From Azospirillum sp. B510 (lineage in GTDB: Bacteria; Pseudomonadota; Alphaproteobacteria; Azospirillales; Azospirillaceae): a stretch of DNA of 64,000 nucleotides. A program made the position numbers and the translations under genes. The stretch spans positions 124,001 to 188,000 of the forward strand of contig NC_013860.1 in the NCBI RefSeq assembly GCF_000010725.1. Direction: 5' to 3'. Below are positions 9,095 to 18,272 of the stretch, piece by piece; positions within the stretch are counted from its first letter, which is position 1, and each line of letters opens with the position of its first letter. Under the pieces are notes generated by a model. The model worked only from the letters and a program-made list of their open reading frames with translations. It made no database searches and was not told where the DNA came from.

Positions 9095-9886
9095 ATGGCC
9101 ATGTCCTCCGAGCCCTTGCCGACCACGTCCCTGTCCGCGGCGCCGTCCAACGATCCCGCCACGCCCGCCGCCCTTGCCCTGGCCGGCTATGACGAGGGGT
9201 GGGACAGCAAATGGACCGACATGCGCCGCTACGGTCCGACCGGACGCCATTTGCGCCGCATCATCACCCGCCTGATCGCCGCCCTGCCGATCAGCACGGT
9301 GCTAGACGTGGGGTGCGGCGAGGGCTCGCTCATCCAGATGCTGAGGCCGGCAAAACCGGCGCACTATGCCGGGGCCGATTTTTCCGAGAGCGCGCTGCGC
9401 ATCGCCCGGCAGCGCACGCCGGACGCCGAGTTCTTCCGCCTCGACCTGACCGAAGGGGCGCTCGAGCGCCGGTTCGACCTCGTCCTGTGCACCGATGTGG
9501 TCGAACACATCAAGGATGACGTGACCGCCATCGCCAACCTGGCCCGCATGACCGGGAAATACCTGCTGGTCGCGACGATGCAAGGGCGCATGCGCCCTTA
9601 TGAGACCAGTGTCGGGCATGTGCGCAACTACCGCCATGGCGAGTTGCAGGCGAAGATCGAGGCGACCGGCCTGACGATCGAGCGGGTGGTCGAATGGGGA
9701 TTCCCCTTCTACTCGCCGCTGTACCGCGACCTGCTGACCCTGACTGGCGCGCGCGGCACCGAAGGCCGGTACGGCATGGTCCGGCGTCTCATCACCACCG
9801 CGCTCTACGGCCTGTTCCTGGCCAACCGCTGGACACGCGGCGACTATATCTTCGTGCTGGCGCGCCGGCCCGATCCGCAGCCTTGA
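9095..9886 (+). CDS. Class I SAM-dependent methyltransferase
   Basis: 263 residues. The SAM-binding motif I is VLDVGCGEGSLIQML, followed by the acidic residue of motif II (YAGADFSE) and a motif IV-like block DLVLCTDVVEHI. It fits the Methyltransf_11/23 families, which in such clusters often methylate sugars or lipid intermediates, but the substrate cannot be read from sequence. I place the start at ATG 9095 with GAGAG upstream; the next codons give MAMSS, so ATG 9101 is also possible. The gene is convergent with the glycosyltransferase that ends 36 bases downstream. Confidence 0.8.
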   Translation: MAMSSEPLPTTSLSAAPSNDPATPAALALAGYDEGWDSKWTDMRRYGPTGRHLRRIITRLIAALPISTVLDVGCGEGSLIQMLRPAKPAHYAGADFSESALRIARQRTPDAEFFRLDLTEGALERRFDLVLCTDVVEHIKDDVTAIANLARMTGKYLLVATMQGRMRPYETSVGHVRNYRHGELQAKIEATGLTIERVVEWGFPFYSPLYRDLLTLTGARGTEGRYGMVRRLITTALYGLFLANRWTRGDYIFVLARRPDPQP

Positions 9887-9922
9887 TCATCGCCTGAGCC
9901 GTTGTTCCGGCCGGCCGGCGCC

Positions 9923-11116
9923 TCACCCCGCCGACCGCAACGCGGCCTTGCCGGCGATGCCCCGCTCGACGAGTTCCAGAAAGGACAGGGCGGCCGAGCG
10001 CCAGGAGAAATGCTCCTCGACCCGCCGGCGGCCCCGGTCGCCGAGCGCGCGCCTGGCCATCGGGTCGGCCGTCAGGCGGAGAAGCGCGCCGGCGAGGGCG
10101 TCCGGCTGTTCGGGCGGAACCAGGAAGCCGGTCTCGCCCTCCACCACCAGATCACGCGCGCCGGCCACGGCGGAGGCGACCACCGGCAGCCCGCTGGCCA
10201 TCGCCTCCAGCACCACGTTGGGCATGCCCTCGTCGCGCGAGGGCAGGACGAAGATGTCGACGGTGCGGTACAGCCCGGCCAGCACCGCGCGGTCGAGCCA
10301 GCCATGCAGACGTACCCGCCCCGCCAGCCCGAGCCTGGCGGCCTGCTCCTCCAACGCCGTGCGCCAGCCGCCATCGCCGACCACGTCGAGTTCCACGCCG
10401 GCCAGCTCCGGGCGGGCCAGGGCGTCGATCAGCACGTCGATGCCCTTTTGCGCGACCAGGCGACCGACCGCCAGCAGCCGCACCGGGCGCCCCGCCGCGC
10501 CGGCTTCGCTCCCGGCTTCTATTCCGGCTTCCGGCGATGCCGGGTGGAACAGCGTGCTGTCGACCCCGTTGGGAATGACCGGGACTTCGAGCTCGGGCAT
10601 GAAGGCGCGGGCGAGTTCGGCCAGGCCCGGGCTGTTGGCGGTGACCGCCGCACCCTGGCGCCACACCGAGCGGGTGAAGGGCGCCAGCAGCCGGTGGAAA
10701 CGGTCGATCCCCTCGCAGCGGAAGCCCGGCACATCGCCGCCGCGCAGGCAGACGACATAGGGCACGCCGGTCAGATGGCGCAGCCACCAGGTGGCCGGCC
10801 CGCAGGGAATGCCATTGAAGGCGAGCGCCGCGTCGGGCCGCCAGCGGGCCGCCAGCACCGGGGAGACGAGCGCGGCGCCCGCCATATAGGCGGCCATCTC
10901 GCCGACACGGGCGCGGTGCAGCCGCTGGCGGAAGGCGGGCAGACGGTGGATCACCGCGCCATCGGTCTCTTCGCGCCAAGGCAGGCCGGTGAAATGGCTG
11001 GTCAGAACCCGCACCTCGCACCCCATCGCCGTCCATTCGCGGATCAGGTGCCGGCTTGCGGTGGCCGCTCCCCCGCCGATCGGCGGGTACTCGTAATTGA
11101 GAAACAGCAATTTCAC
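9923..11116 (-). CDS. GT4-family glycosyltransferase (GT-B fold)
   Basis: About 397 residues. The N-terminal strand-loop is LLFLNYEYPPIGGGAA. The C-terminal Glycos_transf_1 domain has LLAVGRLVAQKGIDVLIDA and the donor-binding EGMPNVVLEAMASGLPVV, with the EX7E-type glutamates typical of family GT4. It would transfer a sugar from a nucleotide-sugar to a lipid- or polysaccharide-linked acceptor on the cytoplasmic side. I take the start as GTG 11116, directly before KLLFLNYEY; the frame extends to 11146. Downstream of a GT2 gene on the same strand, it probably belongs to one operon. Confidence 0.87.
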   Translation of the reverse strand: MKLLFLNYEYPPIGGGAATASRHLIREWTAMGCEVRVLTSHFTGLPWREETDGAVIHRLPAFRQRLHRARVGEMAAYMAGAALVSPVLAARWRPDAALAFNGIPCGPATWWLRHLTGVPYVVCLRGGDVPGFRCEGIDRFHRLLAPFTRSVWRQGAAVTANSPGLAELARAFMPELEVPVIPNGVDSTLFHPASPEAGIEAGSEAGAAGRPVRLLAVGRLVAQKGIDVLIDALARPELAGVELDVVGDGGWRTALEEQAARLGLAGRVRLHGWLDRAVLAGLYRTVDIFVLPSRDEGMPNVVLEAMASGLPVVASAVAGARDLVVEGETGFLVPPEQPDALAGALLRLTADPMARRALGDRGRRRVEEHFSWRSAALSFLELVERGIAGKAALRSAG

Positions 11117-11204
11117 AGCGCAATCCCCGTCACGCCAGCGGCACAAAAGGCGGAGGTGGCCTTGAGTCGGTCAGGAAGCCTGTCACCGCATCCGTCAAGG
11201 CGGC

Positions 11205-12224
11205 TCATCGGCTGGCGTCCGTCATCGCCATCGTGTGCGGATCGCCGGTGCCGGACCTGCCGCCGCGGTGCGTCCGGCCGGCGGCATCGCCACCCTTGCC
11301 CAGCCGCTCGCCGACCAGATACAGCGGGCGGCTTTTCACCTCGCCATAGATGCGGCCGATATATTCGCCCATCACTCCGAAGCAGAAGAGCTGCAAGCCG
11401 GAAAACAGCAGGCCGATGAGGAAGACCGAAAGCGGATCGGGAACCCAGCGCCCGGTGGACATCCACCAGGCCAAGGCCCCCGCCATCCCAAGGATCGAGG
11501 ACAGCAAGGTGACCAGTCCGACGATCGAGACGATGCGCAGGGGCACCGCCGAGGAGGAGACCAGCCCGTCGAGCGCCAGCCGCACCATCTTGCGCAGCGG
11601 GTATTTGGTGACGCCCGCATAGCGGCGCTCGCGGTGATAGGGAACCGCCTCCTGCCGGTAGCCCAGCCAGCTGATCATGGCCCGCAGCAGACGGTGCTGT
11701 TCGGGCATGGAGCGCACCACATCGACCACGGTGCGGTCCATCAGCCGGAAATCGCCGACGTTGGAGGGGATGTGCACGTCGGAAATGGCGTTGATCAGCC
11801 AATAGAAGGCTTTCGCGGTGATCAGCTTGAACCGTCCCTCGCCCTCGCGTGACAGGCGCTGCCCATACACCACCTGGGCGCCGTGGCGCCATCGCTCCAG
11901 CATGGGCAGGATGGTTTCGGGCGGGTCCTGCAGATCGGCGTCGATGATGACCACGGCGTCGCCCTCGACATGGTCCAGACCGGCGGTCAGCGCCATCTGA
12001 TGGCCGAAGCAGCGCGACAGCCGCAGCACAGCCACCCGCGGGTCACGCTTGCAGATCTCGTGCAGGATGAGGGGAGTGCGGTCGGTGCTGCCATCATCCA
12101 CATAGATGAATTCCAGCTCCTCGTCGATCCCTTCGAGCGCCGCGCACAGCCGCCGGTGGAACTCGGCGATGACCCCTTCTTCGTTATGGCAGGGGGCGAT
12201 GACGGAAAGCATCCGCGTGTTCAT
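11205..12224 (-). CDS. GT2-family polyprenyl-phosphate glycosyltransferase (DPM1/GtrB-like)
   Basis: 339 residues. The GT-A domain begins SVIAPCHNEEGVI and has the nucleotide/metal motifs YVDDGSTD and IIDADLQDPPE. Two C-terminal membrane helices follow (about residues 230-300: VSIVGLVTLLSSILGMAGAL and LSVFLIGLLFSGLQLFCFGV), then EYIGRIYGEVKSRPLY. This arrangement is that of GtrB/ArnC-like enzymes, which load a sugar onto undecaprenyl phosphate for periplasmic transfer. The several GT-C-like membrane proteins nearby could use such a donor. The C-terminal ~35 residues are polar and unconserved. Confidence 0.88.
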   Translation of the reverse strand: MNTRMLSVIAPCHNEEGVIAEFHRRLCAALEGIDEELEFIYVDDGSTDRTPLILHEICKRDPRVAVLRLSRCFGHQMALTAGLDHVEGDAVVIIDADLQDPPETILPMLERWRHGAQVVYGQRLSREGEGRFKLITAKAFYWLINAISDVHIPSNVGDFRLMDRTVVDVVRSMPEQHRLLRAMISWLGYRQEAVPYHRERRYAGVTKYPLRKMVRLALDGLVSSSAVPLRIVSIVGLVTLLSSILGMAGALAWWMSTGRWVPDPLSVFLIGLLFSGLQLFCFGVMGEYIGRIYGEVKSRPLYLVGERLGKGGDAAGRTHRGGRSGTGDPHTMAMTDASR

Positions 12225-12518
12225 GACTCACCAGCTTCCTACCGGAGCGGCGCAGGTCCCATCCGGCCATGTCCGCGGCAACAGGCAGTCCGCCGCTTCC
12301 CTTTCCTAGCGGCTCTCCCCTTGAAGTCAATTGCAATCTCCCGGCGCAGGCGGGTCCCGCCGGGGCTGTCGGACGGCGCCCCGGCCCGGTGGCCGCCGTC
12401 GCCCCGAGGCGGTCGGGCGCTTTTCCTCTTCGTCGCGAAACCGCCGGATGATATGAGCGGCCGGCCGGGGGGATCCTCCGCCAGACGCCACATCATCAGC
12501 CGCGATCACGGGTGCACA

Positions 12519-14207
12519 ATGTCCGACGAAGCCTCTCGTTTGCCGGCCGCGGCGGTTGCCCAGCCCCCCGATGCGGCCCGAAGCGAGGTGAGCGGTCCGC
12601 GCGGCGAGGCCATGTGGTTGCAAGAGGCGCTCAGCCGGCAGCCCCTGCCGCGCGGGCTGGAGGCGCTTTGCCAGGGGCCGCTGGATTTGGCGGCCGCCCT
12701 TCAGGATGCCCAGCACCATCATGTCGAAGGACGTCTGCTGTTGGCCCGCCTGCTGTACGACGCCATCCTGGCGCTGGAGCCGGGGCATCACGATGCCCTG
12801 CACGGGCTGGCCCTCGTGCTGATCCAGCGCGGCGATGCGATGGGCGGCCTGGAGCTTCTCGGGCGGGCGGTCGACCGGCATGGCATGACCGCCCCGCTCG
12901 ACCAGACCTTCGGGTGGCTGACCGCCTTGGCCTTGGAGCAGCTGGCCCAGAGCGCGCCCGATGCCGGGACGGACAGGCTGGCACGCCATCTCCAGGCCCT
13001 GGCCCCGCTGCTGCCCAAGCTCCGGCGGTCGCCGGCCGCCTATGCGCAGCTCCTTCAGCATTTCGCCGCCGCTTCCTCGCTGCGCGGCAAGGAGGGCCGT
13101 CCCGGCGAGGCGCTCGGCTTTGCCAGGGTGGCGGCCTGCATCGATCCGGCCCGCTTCGAGATCCTGTTCAATCTCGGCTATTTCACCGAGATGAGCGGGG
13201 GATTCGAGGATGCCGCCGGCCTCTACCGCCGTGCCGCGGTGGCGGCGGGCGATCGCAGCCGCCACGCGCATGCCGGCATGATGCTGATGCATCTGTTCTT
13301 CCGGCTTGGGCGGTGGGACGCGTTCAAGGAACTGCTGGCGCTCAAATACGAGTATGAGCCCGTCCGCTGGTGGACCACCCATTGGCCGATCCCGCTGTGG
13401 GATGGTCACATCCGCCCGGGCGCCCGCATCATCATCCATGGCGAGTCCGGCTTCGGGGATGTCATCCAGTGCCTGCGCTACGCCGATTACCTGGACCGGC
13501 ACGGCATGACGGCGCATGTCGTCTGCGTGCCGGCGCTGAAGGCGCTGTGCGCGTTGGGCAAAGGGGTGACCAGCGTGGTGAGCCAGGGCGACCGCCTGCC
13601 CGCCGCCGACTTCCGGGTGCAGTCCTTCGACCTGTTCTACATGCTCGAGACCGACCCGGCCCGTTGCTTCGGCAGCGCCGCCTACATCGACATCGCCAAA
13701 AGCCCGCACCGGGCGCCGATGCTGGAGCGCCGGCAGGAGGAGTTCCTGATCGGCATCAAATGGACCACCACCGACCCCGGCAAGGACTTGCCGCTGGCGC
13801 TGTTCGCCAAGCTGCTGATGCGCGACGGCATCCGGCTGATCAGCCTGCAACCGGAGCCGCCCGACGAGGCGGCGGCCGGTCTGGGCCTGACGGTCGAGCG
13901 GCCGCTCGATCCCTATTTCGCCGATCGCGAGCAGGCCTTCGTCAGCACGGCCTGGGTGATCCACCAGATGGATCTGGTGATCACGGCGGACAGCGTGATC
14001 GCGCATCTGGCGGGCGCTGTCGGGGCGCCGACCTGGGTCGCCCTGCGCCCGGTTCCGGATTGCCGCTGGCTGGTCGATCGCGGCGACAGCCCCTTCTACG
14101 ACAGCGCCACCCTGTTCCGTCAGCGGCCCGATGAGCCATGGTCGGCGGTCTTCGACCGCATGGCCGGGGCCTTGCGCCGGCATCTGGGGCTGGCCGACGC
14201 CGCCTGA
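12519..14207 (+). CDS. TPR-like / glycosyltransferase-fold fusion protein
   Basis: 562 residues. The N-terminal half is alpha-helical with TPR-like units (LLARLLYDAILALEPGHHDA, and NLGYFTEMSGGFEDAAGLYR). The C-terminal half has a GT9/GT41-like fold: RIIIHGESGFGDVIQCLRYA, IGIKWTTTDPGKDLPL and QMDLVITADSVIAHLAGAVG, which is the donor-site block of heptosyltransferase-like enzymes. Similar TPR-fused proteins occur in alphaproteobacterial surface clusters. The start at ATG 12519 gives MSDEASRLP; the frame is open far upstream, so the N-terminus is not certain. A small hairpin (14210-14237) follows the stop. Confidence 0.72.
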   Translation: MSDEASRLPAAAVAQPPDAARSEVSGPRGEAMWLQEALSRQPLPRGLEALCQGPLDLAAALQDAQHHHVEGRLLLARLLYDAILALEPGHHDALHGLALVLIQRGDAMGGLELLGRAVDRHGMTAPLDQTFGWLTALALEQLAQSAPDAGTDRLARHLQALAPLLPKLRRSPAAYAQLLQHFAAASSLRGKEGRPGEALGFARVAACIDPARFEILFNLGYFTEMSGGFEDAAGLYRRAAVAAGDRSRHAHAGMMLMHLFFRLGRWDAFKELLALKYEYEPVRWWTTHWPIPLWDGHIRPGARIIIHGESGFGDVIQCLRYADYLDRHGMTAHVVCVPALKALCALGKGVTSVVSQGDRLPAADFRVQSFDLFYMLETDPARCFGSAAYIDIAKSPHRAPMLERRQEEFLIGIKWTTTDPGKDLPLALFAKLLMRDGIRLISLQPEPPDEAAAGLGLTVERPLDPYFADREQAFVSTAWVIHQMDLVITADSVIAHLAGAVGAPTWVALRPVPDCRWLVDRGDSPFYDSATLFRQRPDEPWSAVFDRMAGALRRHLGLADAA

Positions 14208-14209
14208 GC

Positions 14210-14237
14210 GCAAGGCGGCCCGGAGGGCGGGCCTTGC
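14210..14237 (+). terminator. Weak stem-loop after the TPR/GT gene
   Basis: A GCAAGGC ... GCCTTGC stem with a GC-rich interior begins two bases after the stop codon. It has no uridine tract, so at best it is a weak or processed 3' end. Confidence 0.35.
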
Positions 14238-14296
14238 CAAACGCGGGGTCATGGGATATTGCGCCTGCAGTCCCAAAGGAAGGTGAAGGGTTCAGG

Positions 14297-15283
14297 ATGC
14301 CGGTCTCCTTCGACAACGCCGCACCTCCGTTTGGACAGTTCGCCGGCCGGGCCAAATGGCTGCTCGCGGCCAAGGCGGCCGTCACCCTGGCCGTGGTGGT
14401 CTGGCTGCTGCGCCGGGTCGACTGGCTGCTGGCGGTGCAGCGGCTCGAACAGGCGGACAAGGGCTGGTTGTTCGCCGGGTTCCTTCTGGTCTGCGGCGGC
14501 CTGCTGGTGACCGCCATCCGCTGGCAGGGCGCCTGCGCCGCCGTCAACCTGTCCCTGCCCTTCGGCCAGGCCGTCCATCACAGCTGGGTCGGCCAGTTCT
14601 TCGGCCAGGTCCTGCCGGCCGGGGTCGGGGTGGACGCCGTGCGCGGCTGGCTGGCCTACCGGTCCGGCCATGCCGCCGACGCGGTGGTGGCCAGCCTGCT
14701 GCTGGACCGTCTGGCCGGACTGCTTGGATTGTTGTTGCTCGACCTCGTCGCCGCCGTGGCGCTGCTTCATGATGCCGCTCCCGACTTCGCCTTGGCCGGG
14801 CTGCTCGCCGGCGGCGTGATGGTCGGTGGTTTTGGCGGCCTCCTGCTGCTCAATCGCGTCCCGCTGCCGGCAAGGATCCGGCTGCGGGCGCTCGATACGG
14901 TCCAGGCGATGCTGAAGGGGGCGGAAAAGGGCGTCGCTACCCTGGCGGCGGCCAGGACGCTCGCCTTGTCGGTGCTGGTCCAGATGTTGTTCGTCGGCGC
15001 GGTGCTGCTGCTGGCCCGCGGCCTTGGCGCGCCGATCGGCATCCAGGCCGGCTTCGCCGTGGTGCCGATCGCGCTGACCCTGGCCTCGCTGCCCATCTCC
15101 CTGAACGGCTGGGGCATTCGCGAGGGCGCCATGGTCGCCGGACTGCATGCCCAGGGGATCGGCACGGACGACGCCTTCCTGGTCTCGGTTCTGTTGGGCA
15201 CCGCCTTGCTGATCGGCTCACTGCCCGGCGGGGTGTTGTGGCTGGTCAAGCCGCCGGAGCCCCGCCCGTCCGCCCGCCGGTGA
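14297..15283 (+). CDS. Flippase-like integral membrane protein (AglD/MprF-N/UPF0104 family)
   Basis: 328 residues with about eight hydrophobic helices. The family is recognised by WVGQFFGQVLPAGVGVDAVR in the first third and by the ISLNGWGIREGAMV block near the end, both typical of the lysylphosphatidylglycerol-synthetase transmembrane region/UPF0104 group. Members are thought to move or modify lipid-linked substrates in the inner membrane. The start at ATG 14297 is supported by a strong AAGGAAGGTGAAGG region upstream. It lies between glycosyltransferase genes on the same strand. Confidence 0.8.
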   Translation: MPVSFDNAAPPFGQFAGRAKWLLAAKAAVTLAVVVWLLRRVDWLLAVQRLEQADKGWLFAGFLLVCGGLLVTAIRWQGACAAVNLSLPFGQAVHHSWVGQFFGQVLPAGVGVDAVRGWLAYRSGHAADAVVASLLLDRLAGLLGLLLLDLVAAVALLHDAAPDFALAGLLAGGVMVGGFGGLLLLNRVPLPARIRLRALDTVQAMLKGAEKGVATLAAARTLALSVLVQMLFVGAVLLLARGLGAPIGIQAGFAVVPIALTLASLPISLNGWGIREGAMVAGLHAQGIGTDDAFLVSVLLGTALLIGSLPGGVLWLVKPPEPRPSARR

Positions 15284-15455
15284 CCGGCCGGGCCCCCCAC
15301 CGGCGCCCCTCCCGGCGCCCATGCAGGGGGTCCCGGCGGCGCCCTTGCGGCGTTCGGCCGCAGACGGTCATGCAGCCGGCGGCGGCCTGTCCGCCCCCGC
15401 CCGTCCCGGTCATCGCCTTGTGGCGGTCGACAGCGCCGTGCTATGAGCCTCGCCC

Positions 15456-16640
15456 ATGAATCTCAAGGCGCTCAAACAAGCCGACTACTGGATCGGATCG
15501 GTTCTGGCCATCCTGTTCACCCCGGTGGTCTGGGCGGCGCACAAGCTCCTGCGGCGGGATCACACCCCTGAGATCCGCGGCCAGCTGGTGGTGGTGAAGA
15601 TCCTCGGCGGCGGCAGCCTGCTGATCGCCCTGCCCGCCCTGTTGGCCTTGCGCGACCGCTATCCCGACCGGCGCCTGACCCTGCTCTGCTCCCCGGCGGT
15701 CAAGAAATTCGCCGAGCTGACCGGCGTCTTCGACGATTACGCGGTGATCTCGACCGACCGCCTCGGCCGCTTCCTGCTCAGCTGCCTGCATGTCGCGCGC
15801 ATGGTCTTCCGGGCCGACACGATCATCAATTTCGAAATGCATTCGAAACTGACCAGTGTCTTCTGCCTGCTCACCCTCGCGCGCAACCGCATTGGGCTGA
15901 CCTTGAGCTGGAATCAATGGCAGAACAACCTGAGCACGCACTCGCTGTTCTACAATGACAGCGCGCCGATCTATCTCGCCTACGCCCAGATCGCCCGGCT
16001 GCTCGGCGGCCAGGTGCCATCGATGGAGGAGGCCGCCCGCCGCTTCCGCGCCCATAACGGCCTGGAGACGCCGCGGCCGGTACCGGCGGAGTTTCCGCGC
16101 CCGGTGCTCGCCCTGGCGCCCTACTGTTCCGATCTGGTGCCCGAGCGTGAGTTCAAGGACGCCGAATGGGCCAGCCTGATCAGGCGGAGCCATCCGGAGG
16201 CGGCGGGCAGCCTGCTCATCCTGGGCGGTCCGGCCGAGCGGGAGCGCGCCGCGCGCAGCCAGGACGCGCTCGCCGCCGCCCTGCCCGGTTGGCGGGTGGT
16301 CAGCTTGGCGGGTCAGGAGAGTCTTGCCGGCTCCGCCCGCTGGCTCACGGGCGTGGATGAGCTGCTGACCATCGACTCCGGCGTCAACCACATCGCCCGT
16401 CTTCTGCAGGTTCCGATCACCTCCTACTGGGGGCCGACCGAGCCATATCGGCGGCTTGCCCCCTTCACGGAGCGGGCGCGCGAGACGGTCGTCTACCGGA
16501 AATGCTTCTGCGCGCCCTGTGTCCACACCATGGACACCGCACCGTGCCGGGGCAACAACATCTGCATGCAGCAGCACCTCGCCCCGCAGGATGGCCGCGC
16601 GGCCGAAGCGGGTTGGGTGATCCGCGGAGAGTCGTCGTGA
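15456..16640 (+). CDS. GT9-family heptosyltransferase-like glycosyltransferase
   Basis: 394 residues. An N-terminal hydrophobic segment (SVLAILFTPVVWAAH) could anchor it to the membrane. The GT-B domains follow: VVVKILGGGSLLIALPALLA resembles the family start (LGDxxLxxP), and near the C-terminus VDELLTIDSGVNHIARLL and SYWGPTEPYR form the donor-site motif of ADP-heptose:LPS heptosyltransferases. The C-terminus has an unusual cysteine cluster (KCFCAPCVHTMDTAPCRGNN), a feature I know from other GT9-like proteins but whose role is unclear. The stop overlaps the GTG of the next gene (GTGA), so the two are translated together. Confidence 0.8.
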   Translation: MNLKALKQADYWIGSVLAILFTPVVWAAHKLLRRDHTPEIRGQLVVVKILGGGSLLIALPALLALRDRYPDRRLTLLCSPAVKKFAELTGVFDDYAVISTDRLGRFLLSCLHVARMVFRADTIINFEMHSKLTSVFCLLTLARNRIGLTLSWNQWQNNLSTHSLFYNDSAPIYLAYAQIARLLGGQVPSMEEAARRFRAHNGLETPRPVPAEFPRPVLALAPYCSDLVPEREFKDAEWASLIRRSHPEAAGSLLILGGPAERERAARSQDALAAALPGWRVVSLAGQESLAGSARWLTGVDELLTIDSGVNHIARLLQVPITSYWGPTEPYRRLAPFTERARETVVYRKCFCAPCVHTMDTAPCRGNNICMQQHLAPQDGRAAEAGWVIRGESS

Positions 16641-18232
16641 GCCGCCAGAAGATCGGCATTGTCGGATCGGGTCCCTCCGGAGCGGCGGTCGCCCACCGCT
16701 TCCTGGAGGCCGGGTACGAGGTCACCGTCATCGACGTCGGCCTTGAGATCGAAGAGCATCTGGAACCCTTCACCCGGGCCGACGGGCCGGTCGACCGCGA
16801 CCGCTTCCTGGACGCGGTCACCGCCCAACGCCGCCGCGTGGTCGGCGCGAGCGCCAGCCTGCCGCCGAAGCTGCCCTTCGGCTCCGATTTCGTCTACCGC
16901 TCGATCCCGGTCAATCGCCTGTCCGCCGGGGCGGGTCTGCACATCGAGACCTCGCTGGCGCTCGGCGGGCTCAGCAACGCCTGGGGCGCCAATGTGTGCG
17001 CCGTGGCCCAGCGCGACATGACGGACTGGCCGTTTCCCGCCAGCGATCTCACCCCCCATTTCGCCGCGCTCGACGCCATCGTCGATGTCAGCGGGGTGGT
17101 CGATGGCATCGACGAGCTCTATGACGCCCGCCTGTCGGCCCAGCCCCATCATCCGCTGAGCCTGCATGGGCAGCGCATCCTCGCAGGCGTCGCGGACGGG
17201 CGGGAGGCTCTCGCCGTGGCGGGCCTGCGCTGCGGGCGCGCCAAGCTCGCCGTCGGGCCGAAGCATTCCATCAATGGCATGGGCTGCACCTCCTGCGGCC
17301 TGTGCATGCATGGCTGTCCGCACCGGGCCATCTTCAACGCCGCCGATGTCATCGGCTCCCTGGCGGGCCGCCCCGGCTTCCGCTATCTGAAAGGGCGCTA
17401 CGTCTCGCGCTATGTCGAGGGAGAGGACGGCATCACCGCTCATTGCCGGCTGGTGGAGGGCGGCGGCGGCGAGACGCACCGCTTCGACCGGCTGTTCATC
17501 GCCTGCGGAGTGCTCGGGTCCACCGCCATCGTCGCCCGCTCCCACGGTCTGTGCGACCGCGACTTCGTCATTCGCGACAGCCAGAAATATTATTTCCCCT
17601 ACCTGCGTTACCGTGCGGCCAAGGGGGCCGTCAGCGAGCGGACCAACACGCTGGCCCAGGTCTTCATCCAGGATGTGGGGCTGCGCACCACCCCTCACAC
17701 CGTGCATTGCCAGCTCTATGGTGTGAACGACCTGTTCTTCGAGTCGCTCAAGGCGAAGTTCGGCCGTCTCGCCGCGGCGCTGATGCCGTTCGGCACGCCG
17801 ATGTTCGAGCGCATGATGATCGGGATGGTCTATCTGCACTCCAACGATTCCGGGAGCCTGCGCTACCGGGTGCGCGAGGATGACGGGCTCGGGCATGTCG
17901 AGATCGGCCCCTGGCCCGACACCCGCCCGATCTTCCGGGAGTTCATGGGCCGGCTCGGCCGCTTCCACCGGCTGTTCGGCGGCCGGCCGCTGGCCTTCCT
18001 GGCGGAAAGCAGCCCGCCCGGCCACAGCCTGCATTTCGGCGGGACCCTGCCGATGAGCCGTGCGCCGGGGCCGGGACAGACCGATGTGCTGGGTCGCCCG
18101 TTCGGCGCCCGGCGGGCGCATGTGGTCGACACCTCGGTCCTGCCCTCCATTCCCGGCACTCCCACCACCTACACCGTGATGGCGAACGCCTTGCGCATCA
18201 GTACCGGCGTGCTGGGCGAGATGATGGCCTGA
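16637..18232 (+). CDS. GMC-type FAD oxidoreductase with an embedded 4Fe-4S-like cysteine motif
   Basis: 531 residues. The N-terminal dinucleotide fold is IGIVGSGPSGAAVAHRFLEA (residues ~6-25), and the C-terminal GMC motif is VVDTSVLPSIPGTPTTYTVM with the usual C-terminal helix, so FAD binding is clear. Residues 217-228 read CTSCGLCMHGCP, a complete CxxCxxCxxxCP ferredoxin-type motif in the middle of the protein. This is not part of standard GMC alcohol oxidases. The start GTG 16637 overlaps the stop of the upstream GT9 gene. In this setting it may oxidise a sugar or lipid-linked sugar, passing electrons through an iron-sulfur cluster rather than to oxygen; that role is inferred. Confidence 0.82.
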   Translation: MSRQKIGIVGSGPSGAAVAHRFLEAGYEVTVIDVGLEIEEHLEPFTRADGPVDRDRFLDAVTAQRRRVVGASASLPPKLPFGSDFVYRSIPVNRLSAGAGLHIETSLALGGLSNAWGANVCAVAQRDMTDWPFPASDLTPHFAALDAIVDVSGVVDGIDELYDARLSAQPHHPLSLHGQRILAGVADGREALAVAGLRCGRAKLAVGPKHSINGMGCTSCGLCMHGCPHRAIFNAADVIGSLAGRPGFRYLKGRYVSRYVEGEDGITAHCRLVEGGGGETHRFDRLFIACGVLGSTAIVARSHGLCDRDFVIRDSQKYYFPYLRYRAAKGAVSERTNTLAQVFIQDVGLRTTPHTVHCQLYGVNDLFFESLKAKFGRLAAALMPFGTPMFERMMIGMVYLHSNDSGSLRYRVREDDGLGHVEIGPWPDTRPIFREFMGRLGRFHRLFGGRPLAFLAESSPPGHSLHFGGTLPMSRAPGPGQTDVLGRPFGARRAHVVDTSVLPSIPGTPTTYTVMANALRISTGVLGEMMA

Positions 18233-18272
18233 CGCCGGGGACGCTTGCGGTCATCATCGCCGGCCGCCGGAG

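Noticed and set aside
12327..14276. A 649-codon minus-strand frame opposite the TPR/GT gene
   Set aside because: It is low-complexity shadow sequence. The plus-strand frame has TPR and GT motifs.
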